Assembly (NCBI GenBank): GCA_946811185.2
Contig: OX328112.1
Coordinates: 2,046,001-2,110,000 of the forward strand
Direction: 5' to 3'
DNA from: Hippopus hippopus
Lineage: Eukaryota; Mollusca; Bivalvia; Cardiida; Cardiidae
Length of the DNA: 64,000 nt
Positions within the stretch are counted from its first letter, which is position 1; every line of letters starts with the position of its first letter. Positions 10,652-22,208 of the stretch are shown here, one piece after another. Position numbers and translations under genes: made by a program. The notes beneath the pieces were generated by a model. It was given only the letters and a program-made list of their open reading frames with translations, was not told the DNA's origin and searched no databases.

Positions 10652-10888
10652 TTAACTTTACTATTGGCCTTTATTATTACTTTAACGACCTTGGGAAAGA
10701 TATTGTTTGAAAACATTATGGGAAAGGAGAAAATGCCAGTAACAGGCATTTGATCATTTTCCACATTTTTTTTTACAACCTTTTCAAGGACAAATACATG
10801 TACTATCATTTGAAAAACATTTTGTATTGTCTATAAATTCCTTCATATATGCACTAGTCTAATATTTTGTTATCTGATAAAGGGTTAA
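10652..10888 (-). mobile_element. TTAA palindrome MITE, diverged
   Basis: Begins TTAACTTTACTATTGG and ends TCTGATAAAGGGTTAA. The core reads GGAGAAAATGCCAGTAACAGGCATTTG, so both palindrome arms carry changes. Confidence 0.65.
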
Positions 10889-11235
10889 CTTAAAATGGCA
10901 CTGAATTCAGAATTAACTCCATTATGTAGATAATTATCCAACTGCACAGAATATGCAGCTTGATCTTGTATCTAGGATGTCCGCTAGATCTTTATTGCCT
11001 TATATTCTTATAAAGACCTGATTTAACCCTAGGATTGTCAGATAAACCAAAAAACATTTGCAGTTTAGAATTTAGACCGGAATAATAACAGTATTTCTTT
11101 TGTGTATAGTTTCATTAAAACAGAAAGAGTAGATCAAAGATCAGTCTGCACTTTTTGTGCAGTCTGATCTTGATCTACACATGCTGCAAAGGCAACTAAT
11201 ATTGTTAAAGGTGCCTTCAGGGTTAAATGGCAGTA

Positions 11236-11300
11236 TCTATATGAACCATGCTCTGTGAAAAGGGGGCTTAATGCATCTGCAAAAAGTATCTATTCATGTT
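11236..11300 (+). mobile_element. End fragment of a GCTCTGTGAAAAGGGG-type element
   Basis: CCATGCTCTGTGAAAAGGGG, then GCTTAATGCATCTGCAAAAAGTATC. The same start is seen at 21775 and 39253. No matching right end is visible nearby. Confidence 0.6.
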
Positions 11301-11553
11301 GGGCTTTGTGGTCTATTGGCCAAAAGTCAATTTTTTGCATGTCCAACAAATATTATACTTCATGAATAAGTCGGTTGTTAGACAAGATGGATTCTATGGA
11401 TATATAATTATGTGATAAGTTGCTTGGTGTAAGGCAGCACAGAGATACATTAAACCCAATCAGTGATTTTTTTACAATTTGCTATAAGTGAGTCCTGGGA
11501 CTCGCTGGGATGAAAAACTATGAGTCTGAAACCAACTTTACGAGTCCCACCTT

Positions 11554-11791
11554 TTAACTCATTACCAAACGGCAAAATTTTAGGTTTGTCCAAATCGAAA
11601 GCATTAACAGACGACAAAATAAAAGTTATTGAAGTTATTGAAGATTTAGAATTCGTTTTTAGAAGGGTAGAAAACATTGTCGGAAAAAGAGAAAATGCTG
11701 GTTACCAGCATTTTCTCCTTTTCCCACAATGTTTTCTAAAGGCTTCTTTCTCAGAGGCGTCAAAATTAGGGATCGTGTGGTAATGAGTTAA
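11554..11791 (+). mobile_element. TTAA palindrome MITE, full length
   Basis: Begins TTAACTCATTACCAAACG and ends TGTGGTAATGAGTTAA. The palindrome is complete at its core, with small changes in the outer arm (GTCGGAAAAAGAG). Confidence 0.88.
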
Positions 11792-11886
11792 ACCCCATTT
11801 TAAAAAAAATATTGTTCAAATTGTTAAAAAATCTGTATGGTCTGATTTATGAATTGTCTGTCATGAATTCTCTTCACTTTCGTAAG

Positions 11887-12114
11887 TTAGCCAACTAAAA
11901 AGTTTAAGCCAGTGTGACTTGAATTCTCTCGGTTTCGAACTGGCCGGGGCCGAATCCACGCCGATTGAACTGCCGATGATTTCTCATTATTCTCGACATT
12001 TTTATCGGTATGTAAGTCACTATGAATCGGCAGGTCAGACTCTTGTGATTTCGTAAACAAACTAGTTAAAGTTTGTTGTTTGTGATTGGATTTTGCCTTC
12101 TTTTTTGGTGGCAT
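11887..12114 (-). CDS. Possible first coding exon, unknown product
   Basis: A 75-codon reading frame starting MPPKKKAKSN. It has a basic, nuclear-localisation-like start (PPKKKAK), then QQTLTSLF, which partly resembles a PCNA-binding PIP box (QxxLxx followed by LF), then an acidic and polar stretch. Proteins with this kind of start occur among DNA-binding and transposase-derived families, but I cannot name one. No second exon was found. It could equally be a remnant of a DNA transposon N-terminus or chance. Confidence 0.3.
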   Translation of the reverse strand: MPPKKKAKSNHKQQTLTSLFTKSQESDLPIHSDLHTDKNVENNEKSSAVQSAWIRPRPVRNRENSSHTGLNFLVG

Positions 12115-12664
12115 TGCTTACGCATTACATCGTTTAGATATAGATCTACGCACTGGAATTTTTTCGACGAAATGGAAATCGTCTGAGGATATCTAAACCA
12201 CCCGGGTATAAAAAAGATTCAAAAAGTAATTATTTGCCGATGAGGACATGAAATGATAGTTGTTCATTCATATTGACTACAATTTTCTGCAATTAAGTAA
12301 GAATATGCCTTGGAGAGGATCTATAACGTACGTGCTGGATGTCGATATTCCGTGTACCCGAATAAAAAGAAAAACGGAAACCATTCCATAGACTAGATTA
12401 CTTAGGCTAAAAATAGACCGGAAAATGAAGGTACCAGTCTAAAGTAGAAAAATTACCGGTGTTTCGATAGAAAATGTAAACACTTTAATTGATCGGGATC
12501 AAACGAAATTTTGCAAAAGGCATTGATATCAAAATCAGTGCGTCTCGAAAATACACATATCTCAAAGTTTTGCGTCCTCGGCAATTTCTTTGCGTCCCTG
12601 ACGCAGGACGCACAGGTAAATGAAACACTGCCCAATTTTGTCAGCACACAGTTTAAATAATTTA

Positions 12665-13384
12665 TACTGTATTTCCGGAAAATAGGCAGCTGCACTGCAT
12701 AGTCTGCACCCTTCCATTTTAACCATTTTAGGAAAAAAATTATTGTATAGGCCACATTGGCAAATAGGCCACGGCAAATATGCTTGGTTACTGCATGTGC
12801 AATGTCGTCCATCTATAGATACAATGCATATGTACAGAATGTGTGTTATATTTAAGGCATGAAACAAATTTATCCATTGTTTTTGCTTTTTTCATTCCCT
12901 TTCTGGAGATCAAATCACTCGGAGGACTTGCGACAGTCAATATTTGTTCATCCATGGTCCAATGATTTAAGGAATTTTGAAATTGTGAAATAGTCACTTC
13001 ACTTAACGATACACAGAAAACAATGCCTTTAACTACATTCACAGTCAACCACTGATCATTACCAACTGACATCATTTAACAGTTGTGAAAATTGAGGTTA
13101 GTCATGAATTTTCACACTTTCATAAGTTTGCAAGCTGATTAATATATCTACTCACAATAGAAAGGTATGAATGTTCGAGAAATGCTTTGGGGGCATGAAC
13201 CAAGGTGCATGCATATGGGGAATCGTGAAGTGGTTTTCCTATATTTTCAGTTTTACAGGCTGCACTAACAAATCATTAAGAAATAAAAAAATATAACGCA
13301 TAAGCCGCTTCGTTTCATAGGCTGCACCCTTGAAAATTTCCCTTTTATTAACAGGCTGCGGCCTATTATCCGGAAAATATGGTA
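12665..13384. mobile_element. TA-flanked non-autonomous element with TATTTTCCGG ends
   Basis: The left end TACTGTATTTCCGGAAAATA and the right end, inverted TACCATATTTTCCGGATAAT, form a TIR followed by AGGCNGC on both sides, with TA at each edge. At 720 bp it has no plausible transposase. Small ORFs inside it read through TIR sequence. Confidence 0.7.
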
Positions 13385-14237
13385 CTATCAAATAATGCCC
13401 ATAATTATCTCATTTTGTACACAATGTTCTGCCAAAGATTATTCAGAGAGGGGGAGCGCTTGTCCGATAAACTTGCAGAAGTAGGGTACACTTTCAGTGA
13501 AGAGGTAAGTAATGAACTCTGCATTTTGACTGCCATAGGTATATATATATCATTAATTGTAGGATTTTCATAAATCTAACCAATGGATATTCTACCTTTC
13601 TTCAGGGGCCAAATTTCAGCCCCATTCCCAATCACAAATTGTGTAATTCTTTTCCATGATTTTTTTTCCCAATTAGATGCGTCGGACATCTCAAATTTGT
13701 GTTCTGACATTTTTACCTATATGAACCACTAAAATTCAACCACTGCAGGCATTGACCGTAATTCAATCAGGAAATTGACAATTGTCAAATTTCAGATGTT
13801 AGTTAAACTGCCTGTCTCAGTATGGCTGTGGAATTATTGACTCACATACCAGTCCAATAAATAATTAAGTTTGTACCAACCCTCACACACCGATATATGG
13901 GGACAATAAAATCGTTAAAAGTTTGTACCAGTTAAAAAAAAAAATTCCTGACATGCGCTTTGCGATAACCTATGCCAAAATTGCAAAAAGATATGGATAA
14001 ACAACATAACTTAGGGAGGGGTGGAATCATCTGACATCCAAGAGCACTGGAACTAGTGCAAAAGACAAATGAGTGTACCTTCATACAAAGAAAGACGATT
14101 GAAAAAAAAAAAGTAACACTGATGCAATAGTACAAAGAATGCCTTATTGACTTTACTATAAGGCTAAATGTGTTTTAAACTTCACATGCTTCAGTAATCA
14201 GCACCATATGATTATGTGGTCAAGTTATAAAAAATAT
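13385..14237. other. No recognisable feature
   Basis: AT-rich interval with long A runs near 13935 and 14100. I see no repeat partner within the window. Confidence 0.4.
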
Positions 14238-14393
14238 TTAACTCTTTACCAGACCACAAAATTTTGAACTTGACCAAATTCGAAAGCATTTGCAGATGAT
14301 GACAAAATAAATATAATCTCATGTGATAATTTCTGTCTTTAATAGGGTAGAAAACTTACTGGGAAAATGAGAAAATGCAGGTTACCAGCATTT

Positions 14394-15717
14394 TTAGCTC
14401 ACCTGAGCACAACATGCTCAAGGGGAGCTTTTAGGATCACCCGGTGTCCGTCATGCATCGTCAACAATTCTTTAAACATCATCTCCTCCTAAACCGCTAG
14501 GCCAATTTGGACCAAACTTGGCTGGAATGTTCCTTGTTTACAGAAATTGATTCCATCAAAAACTCTGGTTTCCATGGCAACCAAATGGAATTTTCTAAGA
14601 AATTCTTTAAAAATCTTCTACTCTGAAACCATGAAACCACTGGACAGATTTTGAAGTAATTTCACAGAGATGTTCCTTGGGTGACCCTTTTCAAAATTTG
14701 TTTGCGAAATTTTGATCCGTCAAGAAACATGGCTCTGGTGACTGGGGGCTACATGCACGATATGGAAATGAAGAAATTCTTAAAAATTCTTCTTCTCTGA
14801 AACGGCTGGTCAGATTTTGAAATAATTTCACAGAGATGTTCCTTGGGTGACCCTTTTCAAACAGTGTTCACGAAATTTTGATCCGTCAAGAAACATGGCT
14901 CTGGTGACTGGGGGCTACATGCAGTATACGGAAATGAAGAAATTCTTAAAAATTCATCTTCTCTGAAACGGCTGGTCAGATTTTGAAATAATTTCCCAGA
15001 GATGTTCCTTGGGTGACCCTTTTTAAAAACTGTTCATGAAATTTTGATCCATCAAGAAACATGGCTGTGATGGCTGTGGGCTATTTACACTATATGGACA
15101 TGAAGAAATTCTAAAAAAAAATCTTCTCTGAAACCGCTGGTCAGATTTTGAAATAATTTCACAGAAATGTTCCTTGGGTGACTTTTTTCAAAATCTGTTC
15201 ACAAAGTTGTGATCTCAAGAAACATGGCTCTGGTGGTGGGGGCTATTTGCACTATAGGGACATGAAGAGGAATTTCTCAGTTCTTCTTCTCTGGAACGGC
15301 TGGTCAGATTTTGAAATAATTTCACAGAAATGTTCCTAGGGTGACCGTTTTCAAAAATTGTCAAGGAAATTTTTATCCGTCAAAAAACAACAGCCAATTG
15401 TTGGCACGTGCATGTGGTTTCTTTTGTTCGACTTATGTTTTTAGTCACTATCAAGCATGTGCTCTTCTTCAAGAAATGGTCCTTGGATGATCTATCCAAA
15501 AATTTATTTACAGAATTCTGATTCATCAAAATCATTGCCGTGGTGATAATTGTAGGGGTGGTGACAGATTTTGAAATGACTTTTACAGGTGACCTTTTCA
15601 AAATTGCTTGGCAAAATAGTGATTTTGTTTCCAAAGTTTCAATACCTCAAAAAAAATTGGCTATGGTCCTCTCAAAAATTCAGGTGAGCGATCCAGGGCC
15701 ATCTTGGCCCTCTTGTT
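14394..15717 (+). mobile_element. Helentron-like family 1 element
   Basis: Begins TTAGCTCACCTGAGCAC. The start can fold, because AGCTCACC pairs with GGGGAGCT and TGAGCA with TGCTCA. It ends with subterminal CAGGTGAGCG, then GGGCCATCTTGGCCC hairpin sequence and TCTTGTT. It sits in T-rich sequence inside a MITE. No Rep/helicase gene is present, so it is non-autonomous. I infer a Helentron-associated type from the asymmetric hairpin end, the subterminal inverted repeat, the T/T insertion and the internal tandem monomers. Confidence 0.72.
14597..15560 (+). repeat. ~165-bp tandem monomers, about six units
   Basis: GTTCCTTGGGTGACC recurs at 14672, 14838, 15004, 15169 and 15332, with a weaker unit near 15472: spacings of 166, 166, 165 and 163 bp. 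Shared blocks are TTCTTCTCTGAAACGGCTGG and AAATTTTGATCCGTCAAG. Units decay towards the 3' side. Confidence 0.9.
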
Positions 15718-15789
15718 TCCTTTTCCCACAATCTTTTTAGAAGCCTTCTTAAGGTTATTAAAACTTGGGATTATGTGGTAAAGAGTTGA

Positions 15790-16963
15790 GACCCAGAATT
15801 TGGCTTCCTGGGTTGCCTGTTCATCTGTACAAACTTCTTTATACCCTTTTTACTTTCGATTAATTGTAATATATGTAAAACTTAACAACTGCTATGTGCA
15901 GTGGTATTATTGTTTTCTAAACTGGCATATTTTTCATTTCTTTTGAAAACAATTTAAACTTTAAAATGTAAAAACTGAATGTAAATTTCATGGTTTCCAG
16001 GTGGGATTTTTTGGCTATGTCTGTTTTTTCTTTGTATTGTGCCCATAAGGCTTATGATTAATGGGTCATTCTTGAATGCATATGGAATGTGATTTCTCAG
16101 AGTTCTTTAATTTTATTTCATTTTCCATATAGATGTAGATAAAAATATTAATTTTAAAACTTAAATCTGAAAAAACGAACGTAACCACTGTTGTCCATAG
16201 CGTTACGTTCGAATTTTACAGTGGGTACTCGATTTGTGAGCTTTACAATCAAGATCATTTCCCTTGATATAAGGAACATTCCCAGCAATTTCGGCGATAT
16301 TATGGAAATGTTAAATAAAAATGTAATAAAAATACAAATAATACTAAGTCCGAGGTACCGTTATCAAGTTCATTTCTTCTCTGGTTACGCCTGTGCAGAT
16401 TATTTTTTTGGTGTATTCGTTTAAGTTAACTGGGCTACGGATTATTTACACGCATATAATTAAACCATAACCCGTTTACGAGTGTTTACGACAATCGAGC
16501 AGACTTGTTTGCGGCCTTTTGACAAGCATGGCGGAACGTGAAAAGTCGGGGTATGTATCAAAGAAAATGTTACGTTTGTATTCCCTCCAAATCTGTTGAT
16601 TTCAGACCGTTTTTAAATAAATTTATACATAGAGTTTAGACAGATTTATGCATGCAATCTTTATTGCGTTACCGACAGATTAAGTGTAAAATGAAAGCAA
16701 TTTAACCGACAAAATTGGCGTTCATTGGTCAGAATATAAAGCACCCATGCATTTTCAACAATCAGTTACAGTGTCCACGTTGCGTCCAGAATCTAAGCAG
16801 TAGTTTCCAGTGTTACATCAGTTCCTCATGATGCTACATTTCTTTGTATAGACAATTTTACAATATAGAAATGAAAGTACTATTTTATTTAAATGAATTT
16901 CATCGTTGGCAGTAAATTTTGCAAGAGAAAATGTAAGAACCAAGTGAGAAGAGATACTTTTTA
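15790..16963. other. Unassigned interval
   Basis: Contains an inverted motif around 16175-16212 (GAACGTAACC and GGTTACGTTCG-like) and a possible tiny first exon at 16528. Otherwise there is nothing I can name. Confidence 0.4.
16528..16550 (+). CDS. Possible tiny first exon (MAEREKSG), unknown gene
   Basis: ATGGCGGAACGTGAAAAG opens a frame of seven and two-thirds codons that runs straight into GTATGT, a usable 5' splice site. Upstream sequence is richer in CpG than its surroundings. An ATG-GCG start with an acidic/basic N-terminus is common in animal genes, but no downstream exon is identified. Chance is a real alternative. Confidence 0.2.
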
Positions 16964-18952
16964 TTAGCTCACCTGAGCACCAAGTGCTAAGGTGAGGTAT
17001 TGTGACCGGTCGTTGTCCAGCATCCATCTGTCCGTCTGTCCATCTGTCCACAATTTCTTTAAAGATCTTCTCCTCCTAAACCGCTTGGCCAATCTTGATG
17101 AAACTTGGCAGAGATGTTCCTTAGGTGAAGTTCTACCAAAGTTGTTCAAGAGATATAATTCCACCCATAACTCTGGTTGCCATGGCAACAAAAAGGGAAA
17201 AGATAGCAAAATCTTTGAAAATCTCCTTCTCTGAAACTAGAAGGCGCAGAGCTTTGATATTTGGTATGTAGCATCTCCTAGTGGACCTCTACCAAGTTCG
17301 TTCATATGATGCCCCTGGGGTCAAAACTGGCCCCGCCCAGGGGGTCACAAGTTTGAACATAGGAACAAAGAAGGAAAACTTTATAATTCTTCTTCTCTGA
17401 AACTGGACGGCATACAGCTTTGATATTTGGTATGTAGCATCTCCTAGTGGACCTCTACCAAGTTTGTTCATATGATGTCCCTGGGATCAAAACTGGCCCC
17501 GTCCCAGGGGTCACAAGTTTGAACATAGGAAAAAAAAAGGGAAACTTTAAAATTCTTCTTCTCTGAAACTGAAGGGCGTGGAGCTTTGATATTTGGCATC
17601 TACCATCTCCTAGTAGACCTCTACCAAGTTTGTTCATATGATGCCCCTGGGGTCAAAACTGGCCCGCCCCAGGGGTCACAAGTTTGAACATAGGAACAAA
17701 GAAGGAAAACTTCAAAATTCTTCTTCTCTGAAACTTGAAGGCATAGAGCTTTGATATTTGGCATCTAGTATCTCCTAGTGGACTTATACCAAGTTTGTTC
17801 ATATGATGCCCCTGGGATCAAAATTGGCCCCGCCCTGGGGGTCACAAGTTCGAACATAGGAACAAAGAAGGAAAACTTTAAAATTCTTCTTCTCTGAAAC
17901 TGGAAGGCATACAGCTTTGATATTTGGTATGTAGCAACTCCTAGTGGACTTCTACCAAGTTTGTTCATACGATGCCCTTGGGGTCAAAACTGGCCCTGCC
18001 CCGGGGGTCACAAGTTTTAACATAGGAACAAAGAAGGAAAACTTTAAAATTCTTCTTTTCTAAAACTGGAAAGCGTAGAGCTTTGATATTTGGTATGTAG
18101 TATCTCTTAGTGGACTTCTACCAAGTTTGTTCATATGATGCCCCTGGGTTCAAAACTGGCCCAGCCCTTGGGGTCACAAGTTTGAACATAGGAACAAAGA
18201 AGGAAAACTTTAAAATTCTTCTTCTCTGAAACTTGAAGGCATAGAGCTTTGATATTTGGCATCTAGCATCTCCTAGTGGACTTCTACCAAGTTTGTTCAT
18301 ATGATGCCCCTGGGGTCAAAATTGGCCCCGCCCTGGGGGTCACAAGTTCGAACATAGGAACAAAGAAGGAAAACTTTAAAATTCTTCTTCTCTGAAACTG
18401 GAAGGCATACAGCTTTGATATTTGGTATGTAGCAACTCCTAGTGGACCTCTACCAAGTTTGTTCATACGATGCCCTTGGGGTCAAAACTGGCCCCGCCCC
18501 GGGGGTCACAAGTTTGAACATAGGAACAAAGAAGGAAAACTTTAAAATTCTTCTTTTCTAAAACTGGAAAGCGTAGAGCTTTGATATTTGGTATGTAGTA
18601 TCTCTTAGTGGACTTCTACCAAGTTTGTTCATATGATGCCCCTGGGTTCAAAACTGGCCCAGCCCTTGGGGTCACAAGTTTGAACATAGGAACAAAGAAG
18701 GAAAACTTTAAAATTCTTCTTCTCTAAAACTGGAAGGTGTAGAGCTTTGATATTTGGTATGCAGCATCTCCTAGTGGACCTCTACCAAGTTTGTTCAAAT
18801 GATGCCACTGGGGTCAAAACTGGCCCTGCCCCGGGGGTCGCAAGTTCGAACATAGGAACAAAGAAGGAAAACTTTTAAAACATTCTTCTTTTCTAAAACT
18901 GGAAGACATAAAGCTTTGTTATTTGGTATGAAGTGAACCTGTTCTAAGTTTG
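16964..18952 (+). mobile_element. Helentron-like family 1 element with 166-bp array, 3' end missing
   Basis: Starts TTAGCTCACCTGAGCACCAAG. The foldback partner GGTGAGGTATTGTGACCGG follows, then a CCGTCTGTCC-rich stretch. The body is almost entirely tandem monomers. It runs directly into a second head at 18953 without its own hairpin and TTGTT end, so the two may be a fused or end-bypassed unit. Confidence 0.7.
17225..18950 (+). repeat. 166-bp tandem array, ten units with higher-order structure
   Basis: The ATGATGCCCCTGGGG block recurs near 17305, 17472, 17638, 17803, 17969, 18134, 18301, 18468, 18632 and 18799. Within it, a three-unit block of about 497 bp repeats: variant phrases such as GCCCTGGGGGTCACAAGTTC (about 17830 and 18330) and CAGCCCTTGGGGTCAC (about 18160 and 18660) recur every third unit. 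Minus-strand ORFs of 60-67 codons here are only readings of this monomer. Confidence 0.95.
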
Positions 18953-20892
18953 TTAGCCCACCTGAGCACAACGTGTTCAGTCAGTTCAAAATTGGGTCAC
19001 CTTGGTTCATAAACTAGGTCAGTAGGTCAAATTAAAGTAATACCTTGTGGGTACTCTAGAGGCCACATTTATAGCTCAAATGACGTGAAATTTGGTCAGA
19101 ATGTTTGTCTTGATAAAATATCACGTGAGTTTGGATTTGGGTCACCAGGGATCATAATTTAGGTCATTAGGTCAAATTAAAGAAATACCTTGTTTGCACT
19201 CTTGAGGCCACATTTTTTGCTCAATTTACTTGCAAATTGGTCAGGATGTTTGTCTTGATAAAATCTCAAATGAGTAAATTTGGGTCATGTTGGGTCTTAA
19301 ATTAGGTCACTAGGTCAAATAAAAGAAATACCTGTAGGGCACTCTAGAGGCCACATTTATTGTTCAATTAATTTGAAAATTGTTTAAAATGTATGTCAAA
19401 TGTAGGTCAAACTAAAGAAATACTTTAGGGCACTCTAGAGGTCACATTTCTTGCTCAAGTGACTTGAAAATTGGTCAGAATGTTTGTCTTGATGAAATAT
19501 CAGATGCATTTGAAATTGGGTCACCTGGGGTCATAAACTAGGTCACTAGGTGAAATTAAAGAAATACCTTTTGGGCACTCTAGAGGCCACATTTATTGCT
19601 CAATTGACTTGAAAAATGGTCAGAATGTTTGTCTTGATAAAATCTCACATGAGTGAATTTGGGTCATGTGGGGTCTTAAATTAGGTCACTAGGTCAAATT
19701 AAAGAAATACCTTGTGGGCACTCTAGAGGCCACATTTATTGTTCAATTAATTTGAAAATTGTTTAAAATGTATGTTTTTTTTTTTTTTTTTTAACGATAC
19801 AAACAGGGATAAAGCCACTGAACATTTATTTTTAAAAAAAAATGAATTTCGAGTATCATATTTTCTGCTGGTTCATGTACCATGGTACTATAACGTCGTC
19901 ATGGTTAAAATATGTAACAAGACGGCTTATGAGCCTTGCTCTGTGAAAATGTATGTCTTGATGAAATCTAGGATGAGTACAAAATTGGGTCACCTGGGGT
20001 CATAATCTAGGTCACTAGGTCAAACTAAATAAAATACCTTTAGGGCACTCTAGAGGTCACATTTCTTGCTCAACTGACTTGAAAATTGGTCAGAATGTTT
20101 GTCTTGATGAAATATTGGATGCATTTGAAATTGGGTCACCTGGGGTCATAAACTAGGTCACTTGGTCAAATTAAAGAAATACCTTGTGGGCACTCTAGAG
20201 GCCACATTTATTGCTCAAATGATTTGAGAATTATTCAGAATGTTTGTCTTGATAAACTTTCAGATAAGTTCTAAATGGGGTAAACTGGGGTCATAAACTA
20301 GGTCACTAGGTCAAATTAAAGAAATACCTTTAGGGCACTCTAGAGGCCACATTTTTTGCTTAATTGACTTGAAAATTGGTCAGTGTTTCTTTTGATAAAT
20401 TTTCAGATGAGTTCTAAATTGGGTCATGTGGAGTCATAAACTAGGTCACTAGGTCAAATTAAAGAAATACCTTTAGGGCACTCTAGAGGCCACATTTCTT
20501 GCTCAATTGACTTGAAATGTGGTCAGAATGTTTGTCTTGAAATATTGGATGAGTTTGAAATTGGGTCACCTGGGGTCATAAACTAGGTCACTTGGTCAAA
20601 TTAAAGAAATACCTTATGGGCACTCTAGAGGCCATATTTATTGCTCAATTAACTTGAAAACTGTTCAGAATGTTTGTCTTGATAAATTTTTTGATGAGTT
20701 CTAAATTGGGTCACATGGGGTGAAAAATTAGGTCACTAGGTCAACTTATGGAAATCCCTTGTGGACGCCTCTAGAGGCCACATTTTAAGCTCAGTTGACC
20801 TGACAATTTGTCAGAAATTGAATTATGCATGTGGAGTGAATTTAGCCTATTGACTCAGGTGAGTGATCCAGGGCAATCATGGCCCTCTTGTT
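18953..20892 (+). mobile_element. Helentron-like family 1 element with 144-bp monomers
   Basis: Head TTAGCCCACCTGAGCACAAC at 18953. About twelve monomers follow, marked by CTCTAGAGGCCACA (near 19054, 19199, 19342, 19432, 19578, 19721, 20048, 20192, 20338, 20481, 20622 and 20770), mostly 141-148 bp apart. It ends CTCAGGTGAGTGATCCAGGG, CAATCATGGCCC, TCTTGTT. A retrocopy interrupts it at 19776-19945. Each monomer includes TTGGTCAGAATGTTTGTCTTG. Confidence 0.8.
19765..19956 (-). mobile_element. Small retrocopy with poly(A) and target duplication
   Basis: On the minus strand this is about 170 bp of unique sequence ending in 18 A residues (plus-strand T run 19775-19792). AATAAA lies about 32 nt before the tail (plus-strand TTTATT 19825-19830). 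AAAATGTATGT flanks both sides (19765-19775 and 19946-19956). The uninterrupted target is visible elsewhere in the array near 19387. It looks like a 5'-truncated reverse-transcribed mRNA 3' end or a short SINE; the source transcript is not identified. Confidence 0.8.
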
Positions 20893-21774
20893 TAGATGTA
20901 ACATGGAGTCTACTATTCTGTCACGGTCTGCATGCAACAGATTCTTGTTTGTATCCATGTTCGTCTGTTCATGGTGTCAGGTTACGTCTGTGCTTTGGTA
21001 GAAATAAATGACTTGTGTGCATGTAAAATTGTGATTCTTTTGATTTATTTAATGTTTTTTGTTGAATGGTGAATAGTCTAATTATTCTTTTGGTCTTGTT
21101 AGTCTATATTCTGGTCAAAAACTTAGTTTACAAAGTATGTTGTCCTGTAACATCCGTATGGTGTCCGGTGTTACATTCGAAATATCCTACAAATGTCCAT
21201 AATTCTTAAATACATGATTTGCTAACTGCAACATTTTGCATTAATGTAGAAATGGCCAAAATGAGCTGATTCATGTTGTTAACTCATTTAAAATAGTTAA
21301 ATGAAAAAGTGGACACCAAAAATTTCAGACGTAACATTCAACCCTGGAAGTCAAATTCTGGCTCTTAACCAAGAATGACAAAGTTTTTTGAAGTGGCTTC
21401 AGGAAAGTATTTTGTGTTATTATAATTCATTTTAATGTGAAGAGTAGATAATTGTCCATATTTAATTACTCAAAGCATAGTGAAACATTTTTTTTATATG
21501 CGATGAAGGGTAACATGTTATATCACTAGGCTGACTTGAAACTGATCTGTATTTAGAATGGGGACCAGCATGTTTTATATCCTATTTCAAGACTTGATTC
21601 CTAGACCACTTTTAATTTCTTCATTCAATAATGGATAGCAGTTTTGGTGCTTTTAAGTTTGCATACATCTTAAAACCTTGTTACTACCTACCGTTTACCA
21701 CTCATTCTCCTGGACGACCATACTCACAACCTCTGGATTACTTGATCTAACTTGACATCTGAATAACTATAAAC
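20893..21774. other. Unassigned interval
   Basis: Contains GTAACATCCGTATGGTG at about 21149, which resembles the start of the element at 30239, and a nearby GACGTAACATTC. No gene or defined element. Confidence 0.4.
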
Positions 21775-22135
21775 CATGTTCTGTCAAAAAGGGGTTTAAC
21801 TCATTACCAAACGACAATATTTTAGACCAGTCCAAATTGAAAGCATTTGCAGACGACAAAATGGCTTCTTTTTCAGGGTCGTCAAAAGTAGGGATTGTGT
21901 GGTAATGGGTTAAAATATCTGCAAAAAGTATTGATCAGCCTGTGCAGTCTGCACCCATGTTGAAATTTTTGCTAATTGGCCACTTTTCTTCCTGTCAGAG
22001 GACCAGTTAACTTTATGATGTAGCTGGATTTTCGAAAAAATTAAATTTTATGGTTCCAGAATTATTTAACATGCTTGGTTTAATGTATGGGGGGTGAGAT
22101 GCATTAAACCTCCTTTTACCAGAGCTTGGCTCATA
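21775..22135 (+). mobile_element. GCTCTG-type TIR element carrying a MITE
   Basis: The left end CCATGTTCTGTCAAAAAGGGG pairs with the right end, read inverted as TGAGCCAAGCTCTGGTAAAAGG. It is split by the TTAA MITE at 21796-21913, after which the ATCTGCAAAAAGTATTGATC block (also near 11276) continues. Confidence 0.65.
21796..21913 (+). mobile_element. TTAA MITE deletion derivative lacking the palindrome
   Basis: Keeps TTAACTCATTACCAAACGAC through GCAGACGACAAAATG, then jumps to GCTTCTTTTTCAGGGTCGTC and the TGTGGTAATGGGTTAA end. The whole central palindrome and its flanks are gone, leaving 118 bp. Confidence 0.9.
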
Positions 22136-22208
22136 TTCTACAAAATGATAAAAAAATCATGTGGCTTGTATTGAGGCCTTGCCTTATGCAAATGAAATAG
22201 TGTACATT

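Larger units (their letters stand above)
14238..15789 (+). mobile_element. TTAA palindrome MITE split by a Helentron-like element
   Basis: The left half (14238-14393) runs from TTAACTCTTTACCAGAC to the palindrome core GGTTACCAGCATTT. The right half (15718-15789) resumes with CCTTTTCCCACAATC and ends ATGTGGTAAAGAGTTGA, where the final TTAA has mutated to TTGA. The two halves join into one ordinary MITE once 14394-15717 is removed. Confidence 0.88.

Noticed and set aside
11520..11783. 87-codon ORF, and similar ORFs at 23466, 41527, 49475, 57254 and 60200
   Set aside because: All are translations of the TTAA palindrome MITE; the shared peptide (ADDKIN..., VGKGENAGYQHFLLFPQCF) follows the repeat, not a gene.
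17289..18466. Series of 60-67-codon minus-strand ORFs with near-identical peptides
   Set aside because: They recur with the 166-bp tandem monomer and begin and end at the same monomer positions.
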